Assembly: GCF_005280735.1 (NCBI RefSeq) | Contig: NZ_CP040078.1 | Coordinates: 2,108,001-2,172,000 of the forward strand | Reading direction: 5' to 3' | Length of the DNA: 64,000 nucleotides | Source: Trinickia violacea | Lineage (GTDB): Bacteria; Pseudomonadota; Gammaproteobacteria; Burkholderiales; Burkholderiaceae | Shown here: positions 16,088-25,183 of the stretch, in pieces | Position numbering within the stretch: the first letter of the stretch is position 1 | Layout of the letters: each line of letters starts with the position of its first letter | The notes under the pieces: model-generated | The model's database searches: none | Seen by the model: only the letters and a program-made list of their open reading frames with translations | What the model was told of the DNA's origin: nothing | Position numbers and translations under genes: made by a program

Positions 16088-19000
16088 ATGAGCCACTTTC
16101 TGGACAGGTTACGTTACTTCACGACAGCCCGCCCCCAGTTCTCCGACGGTCACGGCGCTGTCACAGATGAAGACAGAAAGTGGGAAGACGCCTACCGGCA
16201 GCGATGGCAGCACGACAAGATCGTTCGCTCGACGCACGGCGTGAATTGCACCGGTTCGTGCTCGTGGAAGATCTACGTGAAAGGCGGCATCGTCACGTGG
16301 GAAACGCAGCAGACGGACTATCCGCGCACGCGCCCCGACATGCCCAATCACGAGCCGCGCGGATGCGCGCGGGGCGCTTCGTACTCGTGGTACCTCTATA
16401 GCGCCAACCGCCTTAAATATCCGCTCGTGCGCAGCGCGCTGGTCAAGCTCTGGCGCGAACGCCGCCGCACGCTCGAACCCGTGCAAGCGTGGCAGTCGAT
16501 CGTCGAGGACGATGCGGCGCGGCGCAGCTATCAAAGCCGCCGTGGCCTCGGCGGCTTCATTCGCTCGACCTGGGACGAGGTCAATGAAATCGTCGCCGCA
16601 GCGAACGTCTATACGGTCAAGCGCCATGGGCCCGACCGCGTAATCGGCTTCTCGCCGATCCCGGCGATGTCGATGGTCTCGTATGCGGCGGGCTCGCGCT
16701 ACCTGTCGTTGATCGGGGGCGTGTGCCTCAGCTTCTACGATTGGTATTGCGATCTTCCCCCCGCGTCGCCGCAAACGTGGGGCGAGCAGACCGACGTCCC
16801 CGAATCCGCGGATTGGTACAACTCCACGTTCATCATGATGTGGGGGTCGAACGTCCCGCAGACGCGCACGCCGGACGCACACTTCATGACCGAGGTGCGC
16901 TACAAGGGCACCAAGATCGTGTCGATCTTTCCCGACTACGCGGAGGGCGCGAAGTTCGGCGATATCTGGCTGCATCCGAAGCAGGGCACCGATGCGGCGC
17001 TGGCCCTCGCGATGGGCCACGTGATCCTCAAGGAATTCCATCTGGCCGGCAAGAGCGATTACTTCGCCGACTACTGCCGCCGCTTCACCGACATGCCTTG
17101 TCTCGTGCGTCTCGTGCCGCATGGCGACGGCTATGTGCCTGAGCGGCTCGTGCGCGCGTCGGATTTCGACGATGCGCTCGGTCAGGCGAACAACCCCGAG
17201 TGGAAGACGGTGATGGTCGATGCGGCGACCAACGCGGTTGTCGTGCCGGTCGGCTCGGTCGGTTTCCGCTGGGGGCAGAAGGATGGCGAAGACAAAGGCA
17301 AGTGGAATCTGAAGGAGGAGTCGGCATCGGGCGAGCCGATCACGCCGCGCCTAACGCTCGCCGACGCGCACGACGACGTGGTCGACGTGCTGTTTCCGTA
17401 TTTCGGCAACGTCAAGCACGCGCATTTCAATCACACGTCGCATGCCTCCGAGCTCTCGCGCAGGATCGGCGTGCGCCGGATCGCGACACGCAACGGCGAC
17501 ATGCTGGTGGCCACCGTCTATGACTTGTTCGTCGCGAACTACGGCCTCGATCAAGGGCTGGGCGGAAAGGACATCGCCGCGAGCTATGACGACGATCTCC
17601 CGTACACGCCCGCCTGGCAGGAAGCGATCACGGGCGTGAAGCGCGCCGATGTGATTTCCGTGGCGCGCCAGTTCGCGGAGAACGCGCACAAGACGCAGGG
17701 CAAGTCGATGGTCATCATCGGAGCCGGGATCAATCACTGGTTCCATATGGACATGTCGTACCGCGCGATCATCAACATGCTGATCATGTGCGGCTGTATC
17801 GGCAAGTCCGGCGGCGGCTGGTCGCACTACGTCGGTCAGGAAAAGCTGCGTCCGCAGACCGGCTGGACCGCGCTCGCCTTTGCGCTCGACTGGCACCGGC
17901 CGCCGCGCCAGATGAACGCGACGTCGTTCTTCTACGCGCATACCGATCAATGGCGCTACGACCCGATGGACCCGACCGCGTTGCTCTCGCCGCTCGCGGA
18001 CAAGACGCGCTTTCATGGCGCGCCGATCGACTACAACGTGCGGGCCGAACGCATGGGGTGGCTGCCGTCCGCGCCGCAGCTCGCCGAGAATCCGCTCGAC
18101 GTGGGGCGTGGCCTGGCCGACCCGGCGCACGCCGGCGCGACGGTGGCAGGTGGCCTGAAATCCGGCAGTCTGCGCATGGCGTGCGAAGACCCCGACCATC
18201 CCGCGAATTTCCCGCGCAATCTGTTCGTCTGGCGCTCGAACCTGCTCGGCTCGTCGGGCAAGGGCCATGAGTATTTTCTGAAGCATCTGCTCGGCACGAC
18301 GAATGGCGTGCAGGGCGAAGAGGTCGTCAAAGACGGGCACGCACGCCCCGAAGACATCGCGTGGCACGACGAGGCGCCGCGCGGCAAGCTCGATCTGCTC
18401 GTCACGCTCGATTTCCGCATGTCGACGACCTGCATGTATTCCGACGTCGTGCTGCCGACGGCGACGTGGTACGAAAAGGACGACATGAACACGTCCGACA
18501 TGCATCCGTTCATTCACCCGCTGTCGGCCGCGGTCGATCCCGCGTGGCAGTCGAAGAGCGACTGGGAGATCTTCAAGGGCATCGCGAAGCGATTCTCCGA
18601 GTTGAGCGTTGGCCACTTGGGCGTCGAGCGCGACGTGGTCCTGGCGCCGATCGCGCACGACACGCCCGCGGAACTCGCGCAGCCGTTCGAGGTGAAGGAC
18701 TGGAAGCTCGGCGAATGCGAGCCGGTGCCGGGCAAGACCATGCCTTCGGTGATGGTGGTCGAGCGAAACTATCCGGCCACGTATCAGCAGTTCACGTCGC
18801 TCGGTCCGTTGATGGACACGCTCGGCAACGGCGGCAAGGGCGTGAGCTGGGACACCAAGGACGAGGTCGCGCTGCTCGGCGAGCTCAACTATCGCGTCGC
18901 GGAAGAGGGCTGTGCCAACGGCCGTCCGCGCATCGACACGGCGCTCGACGCGGCCGAGGTGATCCTGTCCCTTGCGCCCGAGACCAACGGCGCCGTGGCG

Positions 19001-19867
19001 GTCAAGGCTTGGGAAGCGGTCTCGAAGATGACCGGCATCGAACACGCGCATCTTGCCGATGCGCGCGCCGACGAAAAAATCCGCTTCCGCGATATCCAGG
19101 CTCAGCCACGCAAGATCATCTCGTCGCCGACCTGGAGCGGCATCGAATCCGAACACGTGTCGTACAACGCGGGCTATACGAACGTTCACGAGCAGATCCC
19201 GTGGCGCACGGTGAGCGGGCGCCAGCAGCTCTATCAGGATCACGTGTGGATGCGCGCGTTCGGCGAATCGCTGTGCGTCTACAAGCCGCCGATCGAAAAC
19301 GGCAGCTACGAGCGCATGGTCGGCACGCACTCGAACGGCAACCCCGAGATCGTGCTGAACTTCATCACGCCGCACCAGAAGTGGGGGATTCACAGCACCT
19401 ATACCGACAACCTGCTGATGCTGACGCTCTCGCGCGGCGGGCCGATCGTGTGGATGTCGGAGCGCGACGCGAAGCAGATCGGCGTCGTCGACAACGATTG
19501 GATCGAGTGCTTCAACGTGAACGGTGCCCTGTGTGCGCGCGCCGTGGTCAGTCAGCGCGTGCCGCACGGCATGGTGATGATGTATCACGCGCAAGAGAAG
19601 ATCGTGAATACGCCGGGCTCCGAGATCACCGGGACGCGCGGCGGCATTCACAACTCGGTCACCCGCGTGGCGCTCAAGCCGACCCACATGATCGGCGGCT
19701 ATGCGCAGCTGTCCTATGGCTTCAACTACTACGGCACCGTGGGCTCGAATCGCGACGAATTTTTGGTGGTGCGCAAGATGAAGCACGTCGACTGGCTCGA
19801 CGAAGCGCCGTCCGCGCCGGCGAACCCGCTCCCTGCCAACCCGGTCCGCGAAGGAGAAGCCTCATGA
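16088..19867 (+). CDS. narG: Respiratory nitrate reductase alpha subunit
   Basis: A 1259-residue molybdopterin subunit that reduces nitrate to nitrite on the cytoplasmic side of the membrane. The N-terminus MSHFLDRLRYF and STHGVNCTGSCSWKIYVKGG carry the His/Cys ligands of the FS0 cluster. YNSTFIMMWGSNVPQTRTPD lies in the Mo-bis-MGD region. Length and domain order match membrane-bound NarG. There is no Tat signal other than the usual NarG remnant. The start at 16088 was chosen over 16049 because it matches the family N-terminus. Its stop overlaps the narH start by four bases (ATGA). Confidence 0.97.
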   Translation: MSHFLDRLRYFTTARPQFSDGHGAVTDEDRKWEDAYRQRWQHDKIVRSTHGVNCTGSCSWKIYVKGGIVTWETQQTDYPRTRPDMPNHEPRGCARGASYSWYLYSANRLKYPLVRSALVKLWRERRRTLEPVQAWQSIVEDDAARRSYQSRRGLGGFIRSTWDEVNEIVAAANVYTVKRHGPDRVIGFSPIPAMSMVSYAAGSRYLSLIGGVCLSFYDWYCDLPPASPQTWGEQTDVPESADWYNSTFIMMWGSNVPQTRTPDAHFMTEVRYKGTKIVSIFPDYAEGAKFGDIWLHPKQGTDAALALAMGHVILKEFHLAGKSDYFADYCRRFTDMPCLVRLVPHGDGYVPERLVRASDFDDALGQANNPEWKTVMVDAATNAVVVPVGSVGFRWGQKDGEDKGKWNLKEESASGEPITPRLTLADAHDDVVDVLFPYFGNVKHAHFNHTSHASELSRRIGVRRIATRNGDMLVATVYDLFVANYGLDQGLGGKDIAASYDDDLPYTPAWQEAITGVKRADVISVARQFAENAHKTQGKSMVIIGAGINHWFHMDMSYRAIINMLIMCGCIGKSGGGWSHYVGQEKLRPQTGWTALAFALDWHRPPRQMNATSFFYAHTDQWRYDPMDPTALLSPLADKTRFHGAPIDYNVRAERMGWLPSAPQLAENPLDVGRGLADPAHAGATVAGGLKSGSLRMACEDPDHPANFPRNLFVWRSNLLGSSGKGHEYFLKHLLGTTNGVQGEEVVKDGHARPEDIAWHDEAPRGKLDLLVTLDFRMSTTCMYSDVVLPTATWYEKDDMNTSDMHPFIHPLSAAVDPAWQSKSDWEIFKGIAKRFSELSVGHLGVERDVVLAPIAHDTPAELAQPFEVKDWKLGECEPVPGKTMPSVMVVERNYPATYQQFTSLGPLMDTLGNGGKGVSWDTKDEVALLGELNYRVAEEGCANGRPRIDTALDAAEVILSLAPETNGAVAVKAWEAVSKMTGIEHAHLADARADEKIRFRDIQAQPRKIISSPTWSGIESEHVSYNAGYTNVHEQIPWRTVSGRQQLYQDHVWMRAFGESLCVYKPPIENGSYERMVGTHSNGNPEIVLNFITPHQKWGIHSTYTDNLLMLTLSRGGPIVWMSERDAKQIGVVDNDWIECFNVNGALCARAVVSQRVPHGMVMMYHAQEKIVNTPGSEITGTRGGIHNSVTRVALKPTHMIGGYAQLSYGFNYYGTVGSNRDEFLVVRKMKHVDWLDEAPSAPANPLPANPVREGEAS

Positions 19868-21390
19868 AAGTGCGTGCGCAGATCGCGATGGTGCTCAACC
19901 TCGACAAGTGCATCGGCTGCCACACGTGCTCGGTCACCTGCAAGAACGTCTGGACGAGCCGCGAGGGCATGGAGTACGCGTGGTTCAACAACGTGGAGAC
20001 CAAGCCCGGCGTCGGCTACCCGAAGGACTGGGAGAACCAGGACCGCTGGCGCGGCGGCTGGGCCCGCAAGAGCGACGGCAAGATCGAGCCGCGCCAGGGC
20101 GGCAAGTGGCGCCTGCTCGCCAAGATCTTCGCGAATCCCCATCTGCCCGAAATCGACGACTACTACGAACCGTTCACCTTCGACTACGCGCATTTGCAGC
20201 AATCGGGCGATACGAAGGCCATGCCGGTCGCGCGGCCGCGCTCGCTGATCAGCGGCGAGCGGCTCGAGAAAATCGAGTGGGGGCCCAACTGGGAAGAGAT
20301 TCTCGGCGGCGAGTTCGAAAAGCGCTCGAAGGACTACAACTTCGAGAACGTGCAGAAAGACATCTACGGACAGTTCGAAAACACGTTCATGATGTATCTG
20401 CCGCGGCTGTGCGAGCACTGCCTGAACCCGGCCTGCGTCGCGTCGTGCCCGTCGGGATCGATCTACAAGCGCGAAGAAGACGGCATCGTGCTGATCGATC
20501 AGGACAAGTGCCGCGGGTGGCGCATGTGCGTGTCCGGCTGCCCGTACAAGAAGATCTACTACAACTGGCAGAGCGGCAAAGCGGAGAAGTGCATCTTCTG
20601 CTATCCGCGCATCGAAGTGGGCCAGCCGACTGTCTGCTCGGAAACGTGCGTCGGCCGCATTCGCTATCTCGGCGTCCTGCTCTATGACGCCGATCGCATC
20701 AGCACGGCGGCGGGCGTCGAGAGCGAGCAGGATCTGTATGAGGCGCAGTTGTCGGTCTTTCTCGATCCGAACGACCCTGAGGTGATCGCACAGGCCGAGC
20801 GCGACGGCGTGCCCGCTGCGTGGATCGAAGGCGCCAAACGCTCGCCCGTCTACAAGATGGCGATCGACTGGAAAATCGCCTTTCCGCTGCATCCCGAGTA
20901 CCGCACGTTGCCGATGGTCTGGTATGTGCCGCCGCTCTCGCCGATCAACGCGGCGGCCAATAGCGGCGAACTCGGCATGAACGGCTATCTGCCCGATGTC
21001 GAATCGCTGCGCATTCCGCTGCGTTATCTCGCGAATCTGCTGACGGCCGGCAAGGAAGCGCCCGTCAAGCTCGCGCTCGAACGGCTGCTCGCGATGCGCG
21101 CCTTCATGCGCGCGCGGCACGTCGATCAGATCGAAGCGCCCGGCGTGCTGAAGCAGGCCGGGCTGAGCGTCGCGCAAGTCGAGGACATGTACCGCTATCT
21201 CGCGATCGCCAATTACGAAGACCGCTTCGTGATTCCGACGACACATCGCGAGTACGCGGAAGATGCGTTCGACCTGCGCTCGTCGTGCGGATTTTCGTTC
21301 GGCAACGGATGCTCGGACGGCAAGTCGGAGGCGAGCCTCTTTAGCCCGAAGAAGGGCAGCCGCACGATCCCGATCCGGCAGGAGTCCTGA
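19864..21390 (+). CDS. narH: Respiratory nitrate reductase beta subunit
   Basis: A 508-residue iron-sulphur subunit that passes electrons from NarI haem b to NarG. The four Cys groups are visible: CIGCHTCSVTCKN, CEHCLNPACVASCP, CRGWRMCVSGCP and CIFCYPRIEVGQPTVC. The Trp in CRGWRMC marks the 3Fe-4S site typical of NarH. The ATG at 19864 overlaps the narG stop. The frame is open far upstream only as an antisense-free shadow inside narG. Confidence 0.97.
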   Translation: MKVRAQIAMVLNLDKCIGCHTCSVTCKNVWTSREGMEYAWFNNVETKPGVGYPKDWENQDRWRGGWARKSDGKIEPRQGGKWRLLAKIFANPHLPEIDDYYEPFTFDYAHLQQSGDTKAMPVARPRSLISGERLEKIEWGPNWEEILGGEFEKRSKDYNFENVQKDIYGQFENTFMMYLPRLCEHCLNPACVASCPSGSIYKREEDGIVLIDQDKCRGWRMCVSGCPYKKIYYNWQSGKAEKCIFCYPRIEVGQPTVCSETCVGRIRYLGVLLYDADRISTAAGVESEQDLYEAQLSVFLDPNDPEVIAQAERDGVPAAWIEGAKRSPVYKMAIDWKIAFPLHPEYRTLPMVWYVPPLSPINAAANSGELGMNGYLPDVESLRIPLRYLANLLTAGKEAPVKLALERLLAMRAFMRARHVDQIEAPGVLKQAGLSVAQVEDMYRYLAIANYEDRFVIPTTHREYAEDAFDLRSSCGFSFGNGCSDGKSEASLFSPKKGSRTIPIRQES

Positions 21391-21391
21391 T

Positions 21392-22144
21392 ATGAAATCG
21401 AATGCGATGATGCCGGCGGGCCTCGTGTATGCCGTGCTTGGCGCGCTGCTGGACTATCCGGATGAGGCACTGCTTGCCGCTTTGCCCGAGGCTCGCGAGC
21501 GGTTGCGCGGCGAGCGCGCTTTCACGCGCGAAGCGCACGCGGCGCTCGACCAGTTCATCGACTACTGCGAAACGCGCGATCTCATGACGTTGCAGGAGAA
21601 CTACGTCGCATTGTTCGACCGCGGGCGAGCGACCTCGCTCTATCTGTTCGAGCACGTGCACGGCGAATCGAGGGATCGCGGCCAGGCGATGGTGGATCTG
21701 CTGCAGATGTACGAGCAGCACGGACTGCAGCTTGCTCCCGGCGAACTGCCCGATTACCTGCCGGTGTTCCTCGAATATGTGTCGCGCTTGCCCGCAGAGG
21801 AAGGGCGCGCACTGCTCGCGGAAATCGGCGCGATCCTGCAGTCGATCGCCACGCAACTGACGAAGCGGGGCAGTGCCTACAGCTTCGTGATCGGCGCCAT
21901 GCTCCCGCTGGCGGGCGTCGGCGGCGCGGACACGCTGCAAACCGTCGGCGATGACGATGCCAAGACGCCGCCGAGCGCAGCCGACTATCGCGCGCTCGAC
22001 GCGGCCTGGGCCGATGAGCCGGTCCGTTTCGTCGGCGCGGCGACCCCGGCGCAGGAACCGATTCAATTCTACGAACGGCGCCCGAGCGGCGGCGCCGCGT
22101 CGCCGTCGAAGCCCAATCGCAACCAGGAGAACCGGCATGGGTGA
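21392..22144 (+). CDS. narJ: Nitrate reductase molybdenum cofactor assembly chaperone
   Basis: A 250-residue cytoplasmic redox-enzyme maturation chaperone of the NarJ/TorD fold. Visible elements are AVLGALLDYPDEAL near the N-terminus and LFEHVHGESRDRGQAMVDL with DYLPVFLEYVS, the core of the family. It binds apo-NarGH until the Mo cofactor is inserted and the complex docks to NarI. The ATG at 21392 follows GCAGGAGTCC directly after narH. Its end overlaps narI by 8 bp. Confidence 0.95.
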   Translation: MKSNAMMPAGLVYAVLGALLDYPDEALLAALPEARERLRGERAFTREAHAALDQFIDYCETRDLMTLQENYVALFDRGRATSLYLFEHVHGESRDRGQAMVDLLQMYEQHGLQLAPGELPDYLPVFLEYVSRLPAEEGRALLAEIGAILQSIATQLTKRGSAYSFVIGAMLPLAGVGGADTLQTVGDDDAKTPPSAADYRALDAAWADEPVRFVGAATPAQEPIQFYERRPSGGAASPSKPNRNQENRHG

Positions 22145-22820
22145 CTATTTCCATCAGTTCCTGTTCGGTATCTATCCGTACCTCTGCCTCGCGGTGCTGC
22201 TGCTCGGCAGCCTCGTGCGCTTCGACCGCGAGCAGTACACGTGGAAGAGCGATTCGTCGCAACTGCTGCGGCACGGGCAACTGCGTCTGGGCAGCAACCT
22301 GTTTCACTGGGGCGTGCTCGTGGTCGTCATGGGCCATTTCGCCGGGTTTCTCGCGCCGCATTGGCTGGTCTCGCCGTTTCTGACGGCTTCGGGTCACCAA
22401 TTGATTGCGATGGTGGCCGGCGGCGTGTCGGGCGTCGTGGCCATCGTCGGCCTGACCATCCTGATTCATCGGCGGCTGACGGACAGCCGCATTCGACGCA
22501 ACAGCCGCCTGTGGGACATCCTCATCGTGCTGATGCTGTGGGTGCAGCTTGCGCTTGGCCTCGGCACGGTCGTGCTGTCGATGCGCCATATGGATGGCGT
22601 GCTGTTCGAGCAACTGAGCGACTACGTCAAGGGTGTCGTCACGTTCAGGCCGGGCGTGGCGGGGCTGCTCGTCGGCGTGCCGCTGACCTATCAAGTGCAT
22701 ATCGCGCTCGGCTTCACGATCTTCCTCGTCGCGCCGTTCACGCGGATGGTGCATATCTGGAGCGGTCTGGCGTCGATCGCTTATCTGATCCGTCCGTACC
22801 AATTGGTACGCAAGCGCTGA
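22137..22820 (+). CDS. narI: Respiratory nitrate reductase gamma subunit (cytochrome b)
   Basis: A 227-residue membrane protein with five transmembrane segments that takes electrons from quinol and anchors NarGH. Haem-ligand histidines are plausible in GSNLFHWGVLVVVMGHFAGF and in TYQVHIALGF with MVHIWSGL. The C-terminus RPYQLVRKR is cytoplasmic and basic. CAGGAGAACCGGC precedes the ATG, which lies inside the end of narJ, suggesting translational coupling. Confidence 0.96.
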   Translation: MGDYFHQFLFGIYPYLCLAVLLLGSLVRFDREQYTWKSDSSQLLRHGQLRLGSNLFHWGVLVVVMGHFAGFLAPHWLVSPFLTASGHQLIAMVAGGVSGVVAIVGLTILIHRRLTDSRIRRNSRLWDILIVLMLWVQLALGLGTVVLSMRHMDGVLFEQLSDYVKGVVTFRPGVAGLLVGVPLTYQVHIALGFTIFLVAPFTRMVHIWSGLASIAYLIRPYQLVRKR

Positions 22821-22830
22821 GGTCGCGAAC

Positions 22831-23646
22831 ATGAGCACGCTTTTGCCATCCGAGCTTCCGCCATCCGCGGAAAGGGCCGCGCAGGACGCTGCGTTTGCGA
22901 GCGTGAACGGCGTGGCGATCGACGCGGCGTCGATTTCCGACGAAGCCCGGCATCACGCCGACGCAGCCGATCCGCTCGACGCCGGCCGGCGCGCACTCGT
23001 GATCCGCGAGCTGCTGCGGCAGCGCGCCGTCGCGCTCGAACTGATCGCGGATGCCGATCCGCTGGACGATGCCGCTGTCGATCGATTGCTGGAGCGCGAA
23101 CTGACTGTGCCCGCAGCCACACGCGCAGACTGCGAGCGCTATTACCAAAGTCACGCCTCGCGCTTTCGACGCAACGACATCGTCTACGCCAGCCACATTC
23201 TGTTCGCGGTCACCGATCGCGCACCGCTGGCGCTGCTGCGCGGCAAAGCGGAAGCGACGCTGCACGAAGTGCTTGCCGCGCCCGATCGTTTCGAAGCCGT
23301 TGCACGCGAGGTGTCGAACTGTCCGTCGGCAGGCGTGGGCGGCAGCCTCGGCCAACTGCTGCGAGGCGACAGCGTGCCCGAGTTCGAGCGCGCGATATTC
23401 GATTCCGAGGAGACCGGCATCTTGAGCCGCCTCGTCAACACGCGCTTCGGCTTTCACATCGTGCGCATCGAGCGGCGCGCGCCGGGCGAGCCCGAAGCCT
23501 TCGAGACCGTCGAGCCGGAAATCGCGCGGTTCCTCGACGAGCGCGTGCGGTTCAAGGCGACGCAGCAGTACGTGGAGATCCTGGCGTCGCGCGCCAAGAT
23601 CGAAGGGGTCGCGTTCGGCGAGGCCAACGGTCCGCTGGTGCAATAA
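22831..23646 (+). CDS. Parvulin-type peptidyl-prolyl isomerase (NifM-like), nar-associated
   Basis: A 271-residue protein with a C-terminal PpiC/parvulin domain: VYASHILFAV, FEAVAREVSNCPSAGVGGSLG and SRLVNTRFGFHIVRIERR. The N-terminal part is helical and resembles NifM/SurA-type helpers. It has no signal peptide, so it probably acts in the cytoplasm. Position within the nar operon, 10 bp after narI, indicates a role in folding or maturation of nitrate reductase or the transporter; related genes occur in nar operons of other proteobacteria. Confidence 0.85.
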   Translation: MSTLLPSELPPSAERAAQDAAFASVNGVAIDAASISDEARHHADAADPLDAGRRALVIRELLRQRAVALELIADADPLDDAAVDRLLERELTVPAATRADCERYYQSHASRFRRNDIVYASHILFAVTDRAPLALLRGKAEATLHEVLAAPDRFEAVAREVSNCPSAGVGGSLGQLLRGDSVPEFERAIFDSEETGILSRLVNTRFGFHIVRIERRAPGEPEAFETVEPEIARFLDERVRFKATQQYVEILASRAKIEGVAFGEANGPLVQ

Positions 23647-23660
23647 ACGACGGAGTGAGC

Positions 23661-24935
23661 ATGAGTACACAAAGCGGTACAGGAAAAGCAGCGGCGGCGC
23701 CCGCCGTATCGGCGCAAGCGTGGTCTGTCCTATTGGCGAGCACGCTGGCGTTTCTCGTCTGCTTCGTCGTGTGGATGATGTTCGGCGTGCTCGGTGTGCC
23801 GCTGCGCGAGGAACTGAAGCTGAACAGCACCGAGTTCGGCATGCTGACCTCGACGCCGGTCTTGACGGGGGCGCTGATGCGGCTGCCGCTCGGCACCTGG
23901 ACCGATCGCTTCGGCGGACGCATCGTGATGACCGTGCTGCTGGTGGTGTGCGCGGTGCCCGTTTATATCGTCAGCTATGCGACCGAGTACTGGCAGTTCC
24001 TGTTGATCGGGCTCTTTCTCGGCTGTGTGGGCGCGTCGTTCGCCGTCGGCACGCCGTATGTCGCGCGGTTCTTTCCCCCTAAGCGCCGCGGTTTCGCGAT
24101 GGGCTTCTTCGGCGCGGGCACGGTGGGCGCCGCAGTCAACCTGTTCGTCACGCCGCAGCTTCAGGCGGCTTACGGATGGCGCTTTGTGCCGCGTGTCTAT
24201 GCGGTTGCGCTGCTCGTGACCGCAGTGATCTTCTGGTTTGCTTCAGCGCGCGATCCCGGTGCCGGCAAGGCGAAAGGGTCGTGGCTCGAATCGTTCAAGG
24301 TGCTGCGCGACCCGCGCGTGTGGCGGCTTTGCCAGTATTACTCGATTACGTTTGGCGGCTTTACCTCGTTGTCGCTGTGGATACCGCAATACCTCAAAGC
24401 CGACTACGGGATGTCGCTGGTGATGGCATCCGCGTTTGCCGCCGGCTTTTCGTTGCCTGGGTCGGTGCTGCGAGCCGTAGGCGGCGGACTCGCGGACCGC
24501 TTCGGCGCGCATAGCGTGACGTGGTGGGGGCTGTGGCTCGCGTGGATTTGCCTGTTCCTGCTGTCCTATCCGCCGACCGATTTCGTGATCCACACGATTG
24601 ACGGCACGGCCAGCATTCACCTGCACGTGTCCGCGGTGGCCTTTGTCGCGCTGACCTTCGTGCTCGGAGCGGTGTTCGCGTTCGGCATGGCGTCGACATT
24701 CAAATACGTGGCCGATGATTTTGCCGAGAACATGGGCGTAGTCACGGGGATCGTCGGCTTGGCCGGGGGCCTCGGCGGATTCCTTTTGCCGATTATTTTC
24801 GGCATGTTGCTCGACTATTTCCGCGTGCGATCGACGTGCTTCATGTTCCTCTATGGGGTCGTTTGGGTGTCGCTGATCCTGATTTACTTTTCGGAAGTGC
24901 GAAGGACGCCGGTCGCTGGGCCCGTTGGGGTGTAG
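23661..24935 (+). CDS. narK: NarK-family nitrate/nitrite transporter (MFS)
   Basis: A 424-residue major facilitator with about twelve transmembrane segments. The family signatures GFFGAGTVGAAVNLF (first nitrate signature) and VGLAGGLGGFLLPIIFG (second) are visible, along with the substrate-binding Arg in LTGALMRLPLGTWTDRFGGR. It imports nitrate and/or exports nitrite for the reductase encoded upstream. In many proteobacteria narK comes first in the operon; here it is last, 14 bp after the isomerase gene. The ATG at 23661 was chosen over a GTG at 23655. Confidence 0.93.
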   Translation: MSTQSGTGKAAAAPAVSAQAWSVLLASTLAFLVCFVVWMMFGVLGVPLREELKLNSTEFGMLTSTPVLTGALMRLPLGTWTDRFGGRIVMTVLLVVCAVPVYIVSYATEYWQFLLIGLFLGCVGASFAVGTPYVARFFPPKRRGFAMGFFGAGTVGAAVNLFVTPQLQAAYGWRFVPRVYAVALLVTAVIFWFASARDPGAGKAKGSWLESFKVLRDPRVWRLCQYYSITFGGFTSLSLWIPQYLKADYGMSLVMASAFAAGFSLPGSVLRAVGGGLADRFGAHSVTWWGLWLAWICLFLLSYPPTDFVIHTIDGTASIHLHVSAVAFVALTFVLGAVFAFGMASTFKYVADDFAENMGVVTGIVGLAGGLGGFLLPIIFGMLLDYFRVRSTCFMFLYGVVWVSLILIYFSEVRRTPVAGPVGV

Positions 24936-24957
24936 GGGAAATCGCGAGTGCTGCGAT

Positions 24958-24975
24958 CGGTGTTCGCGAACACCG
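24958..24975. terminator. 18-bp perfect palindrome after narK
   Basis: CGGTGTTCGCGAACACCG, a perfect palindrome, lies 22 bp past the narK stop. It can fold as a 7-bp stem with a CGCG loop. No T-run follows, so it may be a factor-dependent end of the nar transcript or a protein site rather than an intrinsic terminator. The remaining stretch up to 25183, between two convergent genes, shows no gene. Confidence 0.35.
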
Positions 24976-25183
24976 AAGCGGCAGCAGGGCCGAAGACCGT
25001 ATCCGACCCATTCCCGCCAGTCAGGCCATTGCACCAGTTGTGGCTGTTCTCGAATTACCAACGGTCACTCGCCCGTCGTGCGCCCTGCGCATCTTCAGGC
25101 GCCGAAAACAGAACACCGAGCTTGACTATCGGAGGAGGCCGCAAACGAAAGTGTCCGACCGGAGCGGGCCGGGAGCGGTGGTC

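Noticed and set aside
17351..19786. Minus-strand open frame of 811 codons inside narG
   Set aside because: It is antisense to an unmistakable narG, with low-complexity composition and no ribosome site.
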